A stretch of DNA of 64,000 nucleotides, taken from contig CAZVZG010000012.1 of the NCBI GenBank assembly GCA_964630785.1, forward strand, positions 1 through 64,000. The letters are read 5' to 3'. This document shows, in pieces, positions 32,052 to 40,534 of this stretch. The notes under the pieces are model-generated. The model searched no databases, was not told where the DNA came from, and worked only from the letters and a program-made list of their open reading frames with translations. The stretch is from JADLCX01 sp964630785. GTDB lineage: Bacteria; Planctomycetota; Phycisphaerae; Phycisphaerales; UBA1924. How positions within the stretch are numbered: the first letter of the stretch is position 1; every line of letters begins with the position of its first letter. The translations under genes were made by a program, and so were the position numbers.

Positions 32052-33443
32052 TCACGCCCGCGGCACGAGCCGTCCGTGCCCCAGCGGGCCCACAAACTTC
32101 CCATCGCGGGCCATGATGCGCCCGCGCACGGTCACCACGCTCGGCCGCCCCTTGACCTCCCACCCCTCAAAGGCGGAGTAGTCCGTCGCCATATGGTGGG
32201 TCCTGGCCGAGATCGTGCCCCGGTAGGCCGGGTCATACACGACCAGGTCCGCATCAGCGCCCACGGCGATGGTCCCCTTGCCCGTGAGCCCGAACACCCG
32301 CGCCGCCCGCGTGCTCGCGGCGTCCACAAACGTGTTCAGATCGATCTTCCCCTCGCACACGCCGCGTGTGTAGAGCAGGTTCACCCGGTCCTCCACGCTC
32401 GGGATCCCGTTGGGGATCTTGGTGAAGTCCGACTTGGGCGGCTTGCCCATCGTCTTCTGGGTCTCAAAGTCGAACGGCGCATGGTCTGTCGCCACCGTGC
32501 CCACCACTCGCGAGCGAAGGTGGGCCCACATCTTCTCCGGTTCGCCCGGCGCCCGCAGCGGCGGAGACATCACGTACTTGGCCCCCTCGAATCCCGGCCG
32601 CTCGGCGTAGGTCCTGTCCAGCACCAAGTGCGGCAGCACGACCTCGACGTGCGCCCGCACGCCCCGCTCGATCGCGCACACGGCCTCGCGCGCGGCCGCG
32701 TCGCACGAGGTGTGCACCACGTACACCTCCGCGCCCGTGAGCTCGGCGAAGGTCATCAGGTGATGCACGCCCTCGGCCTCCACCTGCACCGGGCGTGACG
32801 GCTCGTGAAACTCCGGCCCGGCTTTGCCGGCCGCGAGCAGCTCGGCGCAGCGCTCGGCCACCAGCGTCTCGTTCTCGCAGTGCGCCGTCACCACCACGCC
32901 CAGCTCGCGGGCCAGGCGCAGCGCGTGGTAGAGCTCGCGATCGTCCACCCCCAGCGCACCCTTGTACGCAAGGAACACCTTGAACGAGCGGACGCCGCGC
33001 TTCACGATCGCGCGGAACTGTTCTTCAGCCTCGGCGTCAAACCGCGTCACGCCCATGTGGAACGTAAAATCACACGGTGCGGTTCCTTTCGCCTTGCCCA
33101 GCCACGTCTCGAACGCCCCAATCGGCTCGTCGGCCTTGCCGGGGCAGATCATCTCGATGAGCGTGGTCGTACCCCCCACAATCGCCGCCCTGCCCGCCGT
33201 CTCCCAGGTGTCCTTCGCATAAGTGCCCATGAAGGGCAGGTAGACGTGCACATGCGGGTCGATGAACCCGGGGAACACATACTTCCCCGCGGCGTCCACA
33301 ACCTCCGTGCCCGGCGGGCACGACTTCGGGTCGATGCCGCGCTCGATCCTTGTGATCGTCTCACCCGCGCAGAAAATATCGGCCTGATAGTCATCCGTGG
33401 CCGTCACCACGCGCCCGCTTCGCACAAGCAGCGACTCAGACAT
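32052..33443 (-). CDS. Dihydropyrimidinase / hydantoinase
   Basis: A 463-residue amidohydrolase (cyclic amidase). Binuclear-metal signatures: FIDPHVHVYLPFMGT, SFKVFLAYKGALGV with the Lys expected to be carbamylated, VTAHCEN, VVHTSCDA and VATDHAPFD. It opens the ring of 5,6-dihydrouracil or hydantoins to the N-carbamoyl amino acid. ATG 33443 follows AGGAG at 5-base spacing; GTG 33449 overlaps the SD and is rejected. It is on the minus strand with the PreA-like gene 128 bp upstream, and opposes the permease and aminotransferase genes. Confidence 0.9.
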   Translation of the reverse strand: MSESLLVRSGRVVTATDDYQADIFCAGETITRIERGIDPKSCPPGTEVVDAAGKYVFPGFIDPHVHVYLPFMGTYAKDTWETAGRAAIVGGTTTLIEMICPGKADEPIGAFETWLGKAKGTAPCDFTFHMGVTRFDAEAEEQFRAIVKRGVRSFKVFLAYKGALGVDDRELYHALRLARELGVVVTAHCENETLVAERCAELLAAGKAGPEFHEPSRPVQVEAEGVHHLMTFAELTGAEVYVVHTSCDAAAREAVCAIERGVRAHVEVVLPHLVLDRTYAERPGFEGAKYVMSPPLRAPGEPEKMWAHLRSRVVGTVATDHAPFDFETQKTMGKPPKSDFTKIPNGIPSVEDRVNLLYTRGVCEGKIDLNTFVDAASTRAARVFGLTGKGTIAVGADADLVVYDPAYRGTISARTHHMATDYSAFEGWEVKGRPSVVTVRGRIMARDGKFVGPLGHGRLVPRA

Positions 33444-33571
33444 TCGCACTCCTCGCGCCGTCCAACTCCCCTAGTCCCCCGTTCCCCCCCTCCCATCCGT
33501 GCCATCCGTGTGCATCTGTGGCCAGACCGGGCAGACTCGGCGACGCGCGGATCGGCGGGCCCGATGCCGCG

Positions 33572-34735
33572 CTACTCGTTCGCCACCAGTTTCGAGCTCT
33601 GCTCGACGAACTTCTCCCCGCTCCACGCCGCGTCCTTGGTCACCATCCCCTTGGCCGCGGCCTTCTCCGCCGCCTTCGCCTCGGCCTGACGCTTCACCAG
33701 GTCGGCGTGCGTCGTGAAGTATTGCAGCGACCGCCCGCGGAACTCGTCGATCGTGGCGAACCGGTGCCGGTCCATGAACGCCGACAACTGGGCGCACATG
33801 TCCTTGACCATCTTGTAGCCGTGGATCATCACGCCGGTGCATACCTGCACGGTGCTCGCGCCCATGAGCAGGAACTCGGCCGCGTGCTCGCCCGTCTCGA
33901 CCCCGCCGATCGCCGAGATCGAGCGGTCGGGGAACTCAGCCTTGACCCCCATCCCCCCCTCCCGCCCGTACATCATCGTCGCCACCTCCATCACCATCCG
34001 CAGCGCGATCGGGCGCACGGCCTTGCACGAATACCCGCCCGGCACCGTGTAGCCCTCGACCGTGGGCTCGGGCCGCAGCGTGTCCAGGTTCACGCTCATC
34101 ACGCTCAGGATCGTGTTGATCGCGCTGACGCCCTCGCACCCGCCGCCCCCGCTACGCAACGCGGCCCGCGCCGGCTCCTCGATGTGCGTGATGTTGGGCG
34201 TCATCTTGGCCCACACGGGCACACTCGCCGCGCCGTTCACCCAGCCGCACACCTCTTCGAGGATCGCCGGATCCTGCCCCATGGCCGCGCCCATCCGCCG
34301 CTCGGGCAGGCCGTGCGGGCACGAAAAGTTCAGCTCGAACGCGTCCACCCCCGCCTCCTGGCACCGCTCCACGATCTCGACCCACGCCTCCCGGCGGCAC
34401 TCTTCCATGACCGAGGCGATCAGCACCCGGTCCGGGTACTTCTCCTTGATCTGCCGGAACTCCTTGAGCCACACGTCCAGCGGCCGATCCGAGATCAGCT
34501 CGATGTTCTCCCACCCGATGACCTCATCCCCCCCGCCCGCACGCATCCGCGCATAACGCGGCGCGACGTTCACCACCTTCGACGCGTCCAGGCTGATCGT
34601 CTTGGCGATCACCGCCCCCCACCCCTCGTCGAACGCCTTGCCGATGACATTGGCGTTGGTCCCCGGCGGCCCCGACCCAATGACAAAGGGGTTGGGGAGT
34701 CGGAGGCCGTCGACGTGGGTGGTGAGGTCGGGCAT
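33572..34735 (-). CDS. preA: Dihydropyrimidine dehydrogenase subunit, PreA-like
   Basis: A 387-residue FMN-dependent dihydroorotate/dihydropyrimidine dehydrogenase-fold protein. Features: PFVIGSGPPGTNANVI, LNFSCPHGLPERRMGAAMGQ with the active-site Cys (about 139), VWAKMTPNI, and the FMN phosphate site near SAIGGVETGEHAAEFLLMGASTVQ. It would reduce uracil or thymine to the 5,6-dihydro form, the first step of the reductive route. Unlike E. coli PreA (about 411 residues), the C-terminus lacks the Cys clusters of the ferredoxin domain; instead it ends in an Ala/Lys-rich helix. No preT partner is visible. ATG 34735 (MPDLTTHVDGL) is chosen; the upstream open frame has no homology. Confidence 0.85.
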   Translation of the reverse strand: MPDLTTHVDGLRLPNPFVIGSGPPGTNANVIGKAFDEGWGAVIAKTISLDASKVVNVAPRYARMRAGGGDEVIGWENIELISDRPLDVWLKEFRQIKEKYPDRVLIASVMEECRREAWVEIVERCQEAGVDAFELNFSCPHGLPERRMGAAMGQDPAILEEVCGWVNGAASVPVWAKMTPNITHIEEPARAALRSGGGGCEGVSAINTILSVMSVNLDTLRPEPTVEGYTVPGGYSCKAVRPIALRMVMEVATMMYGREGGMGVKAEFPDRSISAIGGVETGEHAAEFLLMGASTVQVCTGVMIHGYKMVKDMCAQLSAFMDRHRFATIDEFRGRSLQYFTTHADLVKRQAEAKAAEKAAAKGMVTKDAAWSGEKFVEQSSKLVANE

Positions 34736-34902
34736 GAAAGAGTCTCGCACAGCCGGCGGCAACCGGCCGAAACCACCGGCGCGGCCGCCCGAAATGGTGG
34801 GCCGGGCAGTATACCGCGAAGAGGCGGCAAGCCCCGAAAGCCGCCGCGCGGCGGGTGATTGGCGGCGCCGGCACGGAGCAATACGGCCGCGCCGGTGGCG
34901 GG

Positions 34903-35339
34903 CGTGCCGCGCGAGTTGTTCGCCACGCGCGGCGTGCCGCGGCACATCCGCTCGGGCAACGAGCCGGAGTTCATCGCGAAGAAGGTGCGGAGCTGGCTGG
35001 AGGAGAACCGGGTGGGCCCGCTATGCATCGAGCCCGGGGCGCCGTGGCAGAACGCCTTCGGCGAGCGCTTCAACGGCAAGCTGCGGGACGAGCGCCTGAA
35101 CCTGGAGCTGTTCACGAGCCTGGCGGAGGCACGGGTGGTGATCGGAGACTTCAAGGACGAGCACAACCACCGGCGGCCGCACAGCTCGCTGGGCTGCCGC
35201 ACCCCCCACCCCCGCGGCGTTCGCGGCGGGGTGCAGGCGGGCTCCTTCGGTCGGTCTCGCTGCGCTCGCCCTCCCTCAGTCGCCCGCCTGCACCCCGCGA
35301 GAGGAGTCGGTAGACTTGGACACAGTTCCTCTCATCTGA
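34903..35339 (+). pseudogene. Remnant of an IS3-family transposase (OrfB C-terminus)
   Basis: The frame encodes the end of a DDE (rve) integrase domain: GVPRHIRSGNEPEFIAKKV, EPGAPWQNAFGERFNGKLRDE, and DEHNHRRPHSSLG. In IS3 relatives the segment SGNEPEF reads SDNGPEF, so the second catalytic Asp is Gly here; the catalytic Glu (GERF) remains. A frameshift in the C-rich stretch near 35200 moves the genuine tail (PAAFAAGCRRAPS ... DTVPLI, stop at 35337-35339) to another frame. The first half of the gene is absent. Inactive remnant. Confidence 0.8.
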
Positions 35340-35366
35340 ACTGGTACAGGAAAGTCAGGCAGGTCA
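35322..35366 (+). repeat. IS3-family right end, copy 2
   Basis: Matches 1-45 at 43 of 45 bases and includes the transposase stop codon. 35329-35366 (38 bp) is identical to 8-45. The outer border is taken as 35366, where the two copies diverge. Confidence 0.75.
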
Positions 35367-35535
35367 TCGCCACTCCGTCAGTTCGTGACCGTGCGAACTA
35401 CCGACGATGCCGCGAAACTCTCGCGGGATATGGACGCACACGCGGGCTTGCCGGAAGAACTGTTTTCTGACTCGTGGCGAGAGACGGCACCGATGAGCAA
35501 CGGATGCTCTAGCGGGCCGCGGTAGGAGACGCCCA

Positions 35536-35763
35536 ATGCCAAAGTACAAGGTAGTCCACACTGAAACGCACTCGAAAGACAGCATCGACTACGAGATTCG
35601 CGTAGTCCAGCGAGAGGGCGGATTGTGGGGAGAATGGACGTGTGGAAAGTGCGGCCAATCAGGAGCGAGCAGCAAGCAGGAGAGCGAGCAGAAATGGGCG
35701 GTATGGTCGGCCGTAACCAACTTGGGGATGCACCACGGCACACAACACGGTCGCCAGAAGTAA
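35536..35763 (+). CDS. Small hypothetical protein with a CxxC pair
   Basis: A 75-residue protein beginning MPKYKVVHTETHSKD, with one TCGKCG motif in the middle and a helical, Gln-rich second half. A TAGGAG lies upstream of ATG 35536. No family recognised. It lies just beyond the IS remnant in a stretch of noticeably lower GC than the surrounding genes, which suggests transferred DNA. Confidence 0.5.
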   Translation: MPKYKVVHTETHSKDSIDYEIRVVQREGGLWGEWTCGKCGQSGASSKQESEQKWAVWSAVTNLGMHHGTQHGRQK

Positions 35764-35777
35764 TCCGGTCGCGCCGT

Positions 35778-36260
35778 TTACTTGGTCCGTTTGAGGACGA
35801 ACTTTCTGTAGTCGCCCGGCTCCGTGGGCACGGCTGGGAACATGAAGACGTTCCCGTTGGCGTGTAGGAGCAACTGATACGCTCCAAACAGTTTGTGCTC
35901 CGGAGGTTGGACGTACTCCCACGCGATCACGCCGCGGGTATGCACTCCACGATCAATCACTACGTCCCCTTCCCATCGGTAGGTTGCCCCGTTGACCGGA
36001 TGAGATGTGGTCATTCTCAGAACCGCACTGTACCACGATCGCCGTCGAATGTGGATCACGCACCCCTCATCAGGGTTGTTCGTGTTGTTGAGAAACTGCC
36101 GCCAATCTCCGATGAACCTTCGACCGGCACGCCGCAACTGGATTTCAAGCAGCGCCCATTGAAACAGGACCACCGCTCCGGAAGCGATAAAGCCCAACCC
36201 GATAGAGGGCCAAACCTCCGTCGCTCCCCATTTCATTGTCGCTAGTAGTGGTGCGATCAT
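35778..36260 (-). CDS. Hypothetical membrane-anchored protein
   Basis: A 160-residue protein starting at ATG 36260 (MIAPLLATMKWG). It has one membrane helix (about 17-37, GLGFIASGAVVLFQWALLEI), then a predicted beta-rich domain (RFIGDWRQFL, SWYSAVLRMTTS, TYRWEGDVVID, RGVIAWEYVQ). Family not recognised. It converges with the small gene at 35536, and base composition is again lower in GC. Confidence 0.55.
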   Translation of the reverse strand: MIAPLLATMKWGATEVWPSIGLGFIASGAVVLFQWALLEIQLRRAGRRFIGDWRQFLNNTNNPDEGCVIHIRRRSWYSAVLRMTTSHPVNGATYRWEGDVVIDRGVHTRGVIAWEYVQPPEHKLFGAYQLLLHANGNVFMFPAVPTEPGDYRKFVLKRTK

Positions 36261-36387
36261 GGTGCATGAGTGTACGCGCCCGATACGCGCGTCGGATTGT
36301 GCAACGCGCCGGGCCTGTAGCGGCGTGCGTAACGCTCGCGGCTCACGATGCCTTGCGCGCCCGCTCGCCGGATCGCACCATGAGGCT

Positions 36388-36627
36388 ATGAACCTCACCC
36401 GCTCGTTTGTCATCGCTCGCACCACCGCGGAGATTCGCTCCTCCGGGCATCGGTGCTACCTCGAACTCGAACTCTCCACCGCGGGGCTCACCGTCCGCAC
36501 GATGGGCGTTCCCAAACGCTCTTGGACCGTCCCCGGCTTGTGGGCGGGGTGGCGTGCGTTCGAGTCGCTCTCGAACCGCTTGGTTGAATCGAAGACGCTG
36601 GACGGGCTCTCACGCCGGGCGGCATGA
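36388..36627 (+). CDS. Possible small hypothetical protein
   Basis: A 79-residue frame (MNLTRSFVIARTTAEIRS) with no recognised domain and only a weak SD. It may be real, since it is in an orphan-gene stretch, but codon evidence alone is thin. The stretch between it and the tRNA fragment holds only a duplicated CTAGCCG and the hairpin at 36707. Confidence 0.3.
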   Translation: MNLTRSFVIARTTAEIRSSGHRCYLELELSTAGLTVRTMGVPKRSWTVPGLWAGWRAFESLSNRLVESKTLDGLSRRAA

Positions 36628-36706
36628 CTTCTCGGGCGCGCCCCGCGAAAAAAACTTCGCACCGCGGCTCCGCGTCCCCAAACTAGCCGTTTCCTAGCCG
36701 AAAAGA

Positions 36707-36731
36707 AAACGGCCCCATAAAAGGGCCGTTT
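36707..36731 (-). terminator. Original terminator of the tRNA-Asp transcript, displaced
   Basis: Stem AAACGGCCC / GGGCCGTTT (36707-36715 with 36723-36731). On the minus strand it is followed by TTTTCTTTT. It lies directly past the tRNA 3' fragment, as expected if this was the tRNA's terminator before the element inserted. Confidence 0.8.
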
Positions 36732-36732
36732 C

Positions 36733-36777
<45 letters not shown>

Positions 36778-36883
36778 AGGAACCTTGCCCGGGCCCGAAA
36801 CTCGTAAACCACGATACGGGCGGGATTTCCGGATTGCAAGCGATGCGGCCCTTGGGCCGTTTTGCGGCCGTTTTCGGGGCGGA

Positions 36884-36901
36884 GCGCGGTGCGCACCGCG
36901 C
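36884..36901. repeat. 18-bp perfect palindrome near the distal end of the element
   Basis: GCGCGGTGCGCACCGCGC, 107 bp inside the left attachment copy and 10 bp past the stop of the gene at 36911. A 20-bp version lies at the other end (41895-41914). May serve as a terminator or recombination-protein site. Confidence 0.65.
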
Positions 36902-36910
36902 GACCGCGGG

Positions 36911-37798
36911 TTAGTCACAGGCCGCGAGGTCCTTGGCGCGCTGCTCGAGCCGCCAGGTGCTGAAGGAGTCGTGGCCAATACGGCGAGCAGACCCCTTCTT
37001 GCCGTTTGTCCGGAACTTCCCCTCGTTCGCCGCCTTCGACACCCGTGCCTTGGCCTTGTCGAGGTCGATCCCCGAGACGTCCTCGAGCAGCAGTTTCGCG
37101 GCCGCCGTCACCGTGATCCAGGCGTTTCCCTTGATCTCCACCAAGGCCGAGGCCGGGAAGGCGCTGGCCAGGTCCAACGCGATTCCGCTCGGCCCCAGGC
37201 GGGCGTGCTCCGCGAGCACCGCCGTTTGGGGCCGCTTACCGATCGACCAGATCTCCCCCGGCTTGACGCCAACGGAGAGGACGACGGGACGCTCGGACGC
37301 CGCCAGCCGGCGCGCCGCGGCGACGACCGCCGGCGCGTCCGCGCGGCCAAGGCCGTAGCCCAGGAAGATCTCGCTGGCGCATCCCCCGACGCTGGCGGCG
37401 CCGATCAGCACCACCCGCCCGGGCGCGTCCTCGACAACCGTACCCGAGGCGCCGACGACGGCCCGGATCGCTTGGGCGAGGCCCGGCAGGCTGAAGCGCC
37501 ACTGCTCAAAGTCGCGCGGCTCGAGGACGACGCGCCCGCAGCCGTTCAGGCACCGATGGACACAAATAAGCCTGCCCGGGTCGTCCGGGTGCTTCTCGAA
37601 CCCGAGGTTCGGGACGCCGCACTCGTGGTCGCAGCCGGCGTAGACAATCTCGTCGGCGAGGCCGGCGGCCTCGATGACGCCCAGCTTCTCCATCGACGCC
37701 AGCCATTCGCGAGGCCAGGACCGGGCGTCGCCCGGAGCGACCACCCCGTCCCGAAGGTGCTCCACGCGAGCCAGGAATTCGGGGAGCCGGTCATGCAC
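36911..37798 (-). CDS. Cys-rich protein of unknown function in the element
   Basis: A 295-residue protein from GTG 37798. Residues about 50-95 hold a Cys/His cluster (AGCDHECGV and CVHRCLNGCGRV), probably zinc-binding. The C-terminal part (about 225-290) looks like a helix-turn-helix region (ITVTAAAKLLLEDVSGIDLDKAKAR ... RRIGHDSFSTWRLEQ). Family not recognised. The start overlaps the stop of the S8 peptidase gene, so it was an operon partner of that peptidase. It may be a DNA-binding or regulatory partner of the decayed system. Confidence 0.65.
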   Translation of the reverse strand: MHDRLPEFLARVEHLRDGVVAPGDARSWPREWLASMEKLGVIEAAGLADEIVYAGCDHECGVPNLGFEKHPDDPGRLICVHRCLNGCGRVVLEPRDFEQWRFSLPGLAQAIRAVVGASGTVVEDAPGRVVLIGAASVGGCASEIFLGYGLGRADAPAVVAAARRLAASERPVVLSVGVKPGEIWSIGKRPQTAVLAEHARLGPSGIALDLASAFPASALVEIKGNAWITVTAAAKLLLEDVSGIDLDKAKARVSKAANEGKFRTNGKKGSARRIGHDSFSTWRLEQRAKDLAACD

Positions 37799-39360
37799 TC
37801 GCGATCGTCCATTCTGCGAGGTACTTCTTTGCCACCACGTCGAGCCCGTGGTCCTTCAGGTTGCAGCGATCAGGGTACGTGACCTCGAAGGTCAACGCCT
37901 TTCCCCGCTTGCCGTTCTTTCCGCGGAACCTGAACGACATGCGCGCCTGGGAGACGTGCAACTCGGAGAGCGGGACCTTCGACTTGTCGATGGCCTCCTC
38001 GATGAGTGTTCGAAGCACATTGGGAACCTCGGGGGTGGGGCGGCCGGAGAGCACGAGCCGCCGGTACCCCTTCCCGGGCAGGTCGAAGCGCAGAAGTCGC
38101 AGCTCCACGCGATCCACGTTGTCGGCGGGGTCCGTCTTGAACGCGAAGTCGCCCCGCTTGAGCACGTCCAGCTTGAACGGCGGATTGGCCCGCGGATCGG
38201 GCAGCGCCTTGAGCCCAAGGATCCGCGGCGGGCTGCACGGTGGCGCGATACAGGAGGTTCAACATCAGGCGCCACCTCTGACCGCCGGTCGCCTCCAGCG
38301 CCTTGCGGTACACCTTGACCGGTGACCACTTGAACCCGTGCTCCACCAGGTGCTGTTCGTAGAGCTTGCTGTAGTCACGCGGTTCGAGCGGGATCTTGCT
38401 CTCGTGCGCGGCCTTCCCGTTCTTTCCAACGTCGTAAGTGCCCAATGACACATCCACGTTTGTCTGGCAGTACTCCGCGCCGGCGTTCGGGCTCAGCGGC
38501 GGATCGTACACGAGCGTCATCAGAAACTCGCCCTCCACCCGTCCGTCGGGGCGGCGGAAGCACTTCGGAATGGGGAAGTCAGCGCGGGCATAGATCTTCT
38601 TGGCCGGCTGCAGCTCGGGCTCGAAGATCAAGGTTGCCTGCCACGGTGGACAGGTAAGCACTTCGCTCAGGTCGCCGGGGACACCGAACCCGCGATACCG
38701 CAGTTCGGCGGCGTCGATCGGTCCGTGGCGCAGCGCGGCCGAGTGAACCAGGAGGGCCTTCGCCAAAGTGCGGGACATTGTGGCCGCCGTTCCCGACCGA
38801 ATGCTCGCAAGGATCGAGGACACGATCGGCGTCGAGAAGCTGGTGCCGATGGCCTCGCACACCTGCCCGTTGGTACTGAGCGAGAGCACGCCCACCTGTC
38901 TGTAGTTCAACTGACCATCGCAGTTGCCACCAATGTGCCCCACTTCCGGTTTCGGCAGGAACGCCGCGCCGGGGCCGCGCCGTGAGAAGGGCGACGGGTC
39001 ACGGAGCCTCACTCTCGAGTTCGGGCGATCGACGTGGGCCACCGCCCCAACGGACACTCCCAGGGCGGAGTCCGCCGGCGGGTGGATGCGATCGCGTTCG
39101 CCCAGGTCCTCAGGCGGCCATCCGCGCAGTGGGAGCTCCTCAAAGTTCCCGGCGCATGAAACGAACGCGACGTCGTACTTCTGCTGAATCCTGTCGAGCT
39201 CCATGCCGAACTCGGAGAAGGCGTCATCGCAGCACACCATGTCCTTCCGGCTGAGCGAGAGGTTCCAGACCTTGACCTGCGGGTACTTTTTCACCACGCG
39301 GCGAATGGTGTTCAGCAGGTCGTCCTCCGTGAGTGGCGTTGGCCGAGGACAACGCCGCGT
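37791..39360 (-). pseudogene. S8 (subtilisin-like) peptidase, N-terminally truncated and frameshifted
   Basis: From about 39340 down, the frame encodes LTEDDLLNTIRRVVKKYPQ, VWNLSLS, the oxyanion block FVSCAGN and the Ser block AIGTSFSTPIVSSI. These are subtilase signatures. The region that should hold the catalytic Asp and His is absent: the frame meets TGA at 39361-39363 where the oppositely directed DUF3883 gene begins. Near 38240 the coding sense moves to another frame (after MLNLLYRA), which continues KALPDPRANPPF ... LAEWTIASA to the stop at 37791. The main-frame tail to 37870 is non-genuine. Two lesions make an active protease unlikely. Likely once a large intracellular protease of a defence-type locus. 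Confidence 0.78.
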
Positions 39361-40508
39361 TCAGGCGCGCGCTCCCGTACTTGTACGCGATCCGGCTTGG
39401 GAAGAAGCTCGACGAGGACAATCGGGAGCGCAACCTGCTGCACCAGGCCGAACTCCGGCTGTGTACGCGCATGCGGGCGGAGGCCAAGCTCCCCAGCGGG
39501 GAGACGCAGACCATCGAGATGGACAGCCAGGGCGACCGCCTGCTTCTCGATCGAACGCTCTACATGATCGATGACTTTGACCGCGAGGCGCCGTCGCTCG
39601 TGCGTTTCTGGCAGGGCGTGGCCGCTTTGGTCGCGGAGCTCCTGGGAACGGATGTCGCCGCCGAGGCGGCCAACGTCTTCCGGTGCCGGACCGTGGCGGA
39701 AATGGAGGACGTCGTTCGCGGGCTGGTGGACGACGGTGCCGAGGGAAAACTTGCGCAGGCGCACGAGCGGTTCCGCTCGGAAGCGGAAGAGGAACCTCCG
39801 GCGCCGCAGCCGTTGCCCCCGCCCGCCGAGGGAGCCGACGAGGAATCGGAGCCATCCGGGGGCGATACCGGCGATGCCCCGGACGTGGACCCGGGCGACG
39901 ATGCCGGGCACGAACCGGGGGCGGGCGACGTCACCTTCGAGCCGGTGCAGCCCCCGAAGCGAAGAGCAGGCGCGCGCCGCAAGCTCGTGATCACCGCCAG
40001 GGCGGGCACCGGCGGGGTGCATAGGCGCGGGCCGCTCGCGACGGAGGACGTCACGTTCCGAGTGGTCGAGGACTATGAGCGGCTGGAGGGGCGCTACCCG
40101 GTCCGCGTCAGCCACCTCCACGGCTCGGAGGCGTTCGGCTGCGACATCATCAGCCTCGGTTCGGCTGAGGAGTACGAACGGGTACTGGCCCACAACGAGG
40201 TTGAGGAGTCTCGCATCGCTCGGTACATCGAGGTCAAGGGGCGGAGCAGCCGCAGTGGCGAGATCGAGCTCACCGAGAACGAGTACCGGAAGGCGGAGTC
40301 GGCGCGGCAGCGGTACTTCTTGTACCGAGTGTTCCGTGACCCCGACGACACTGCTCGCTTCGAGGTGGCGATCCTCGGCGATCCGGTGCATTCCAACGCG
40401 GTGCGGCAGGTCACGCGGTTCGATCTTTCGGACGGTTCCGGCGCGACGTGGTACGCGATGATCGACGTCCCGGACGAGGAGGCCGAGCCGCCGGCCCAGC
40501 CGGAGTAG
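39333..40508 (+). pseudogene. C-terminal part of a large DUF3883 (sacsin-like) protein
   Basis: A 391-residue frame. Residues 1-150 resemble the segment that precedes the C-terminus in large sacsin/HSP90-type ATPase proteins (LPYLYAIRLGKK, AELRLCTRMRAEAKL). An acidic, Pro-rich linker follows (about 150-205). The last 180 residues are a DUF3883 domain with a PD-(D/E)xK-like core: FGCDIISLGS ... RYIEVKGRSSRSGEIELTENEYRKA. The N-terminal ATPase expected in this family is missing, because the gene begins within 30 bp of where the divergent S8 gene is also cut. It may still be translated from ATG or GTG starts near 39333, but is best read as a 5'-deleted gene. Confidence 0.7.
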
Positions 40509-40534
40509 GCGACGCCGACCCGTCACGATCCGAC

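Noticed and set aside
37870..38240. Main-frame tail of the S8 peptidase as genuine protein
   Set aside because: It is Arg/Ala/Gly-rich shadow sequence, while the overlapping frame (38240 to 37791) has normal composition and predicted structure, pointing to a frameshift.
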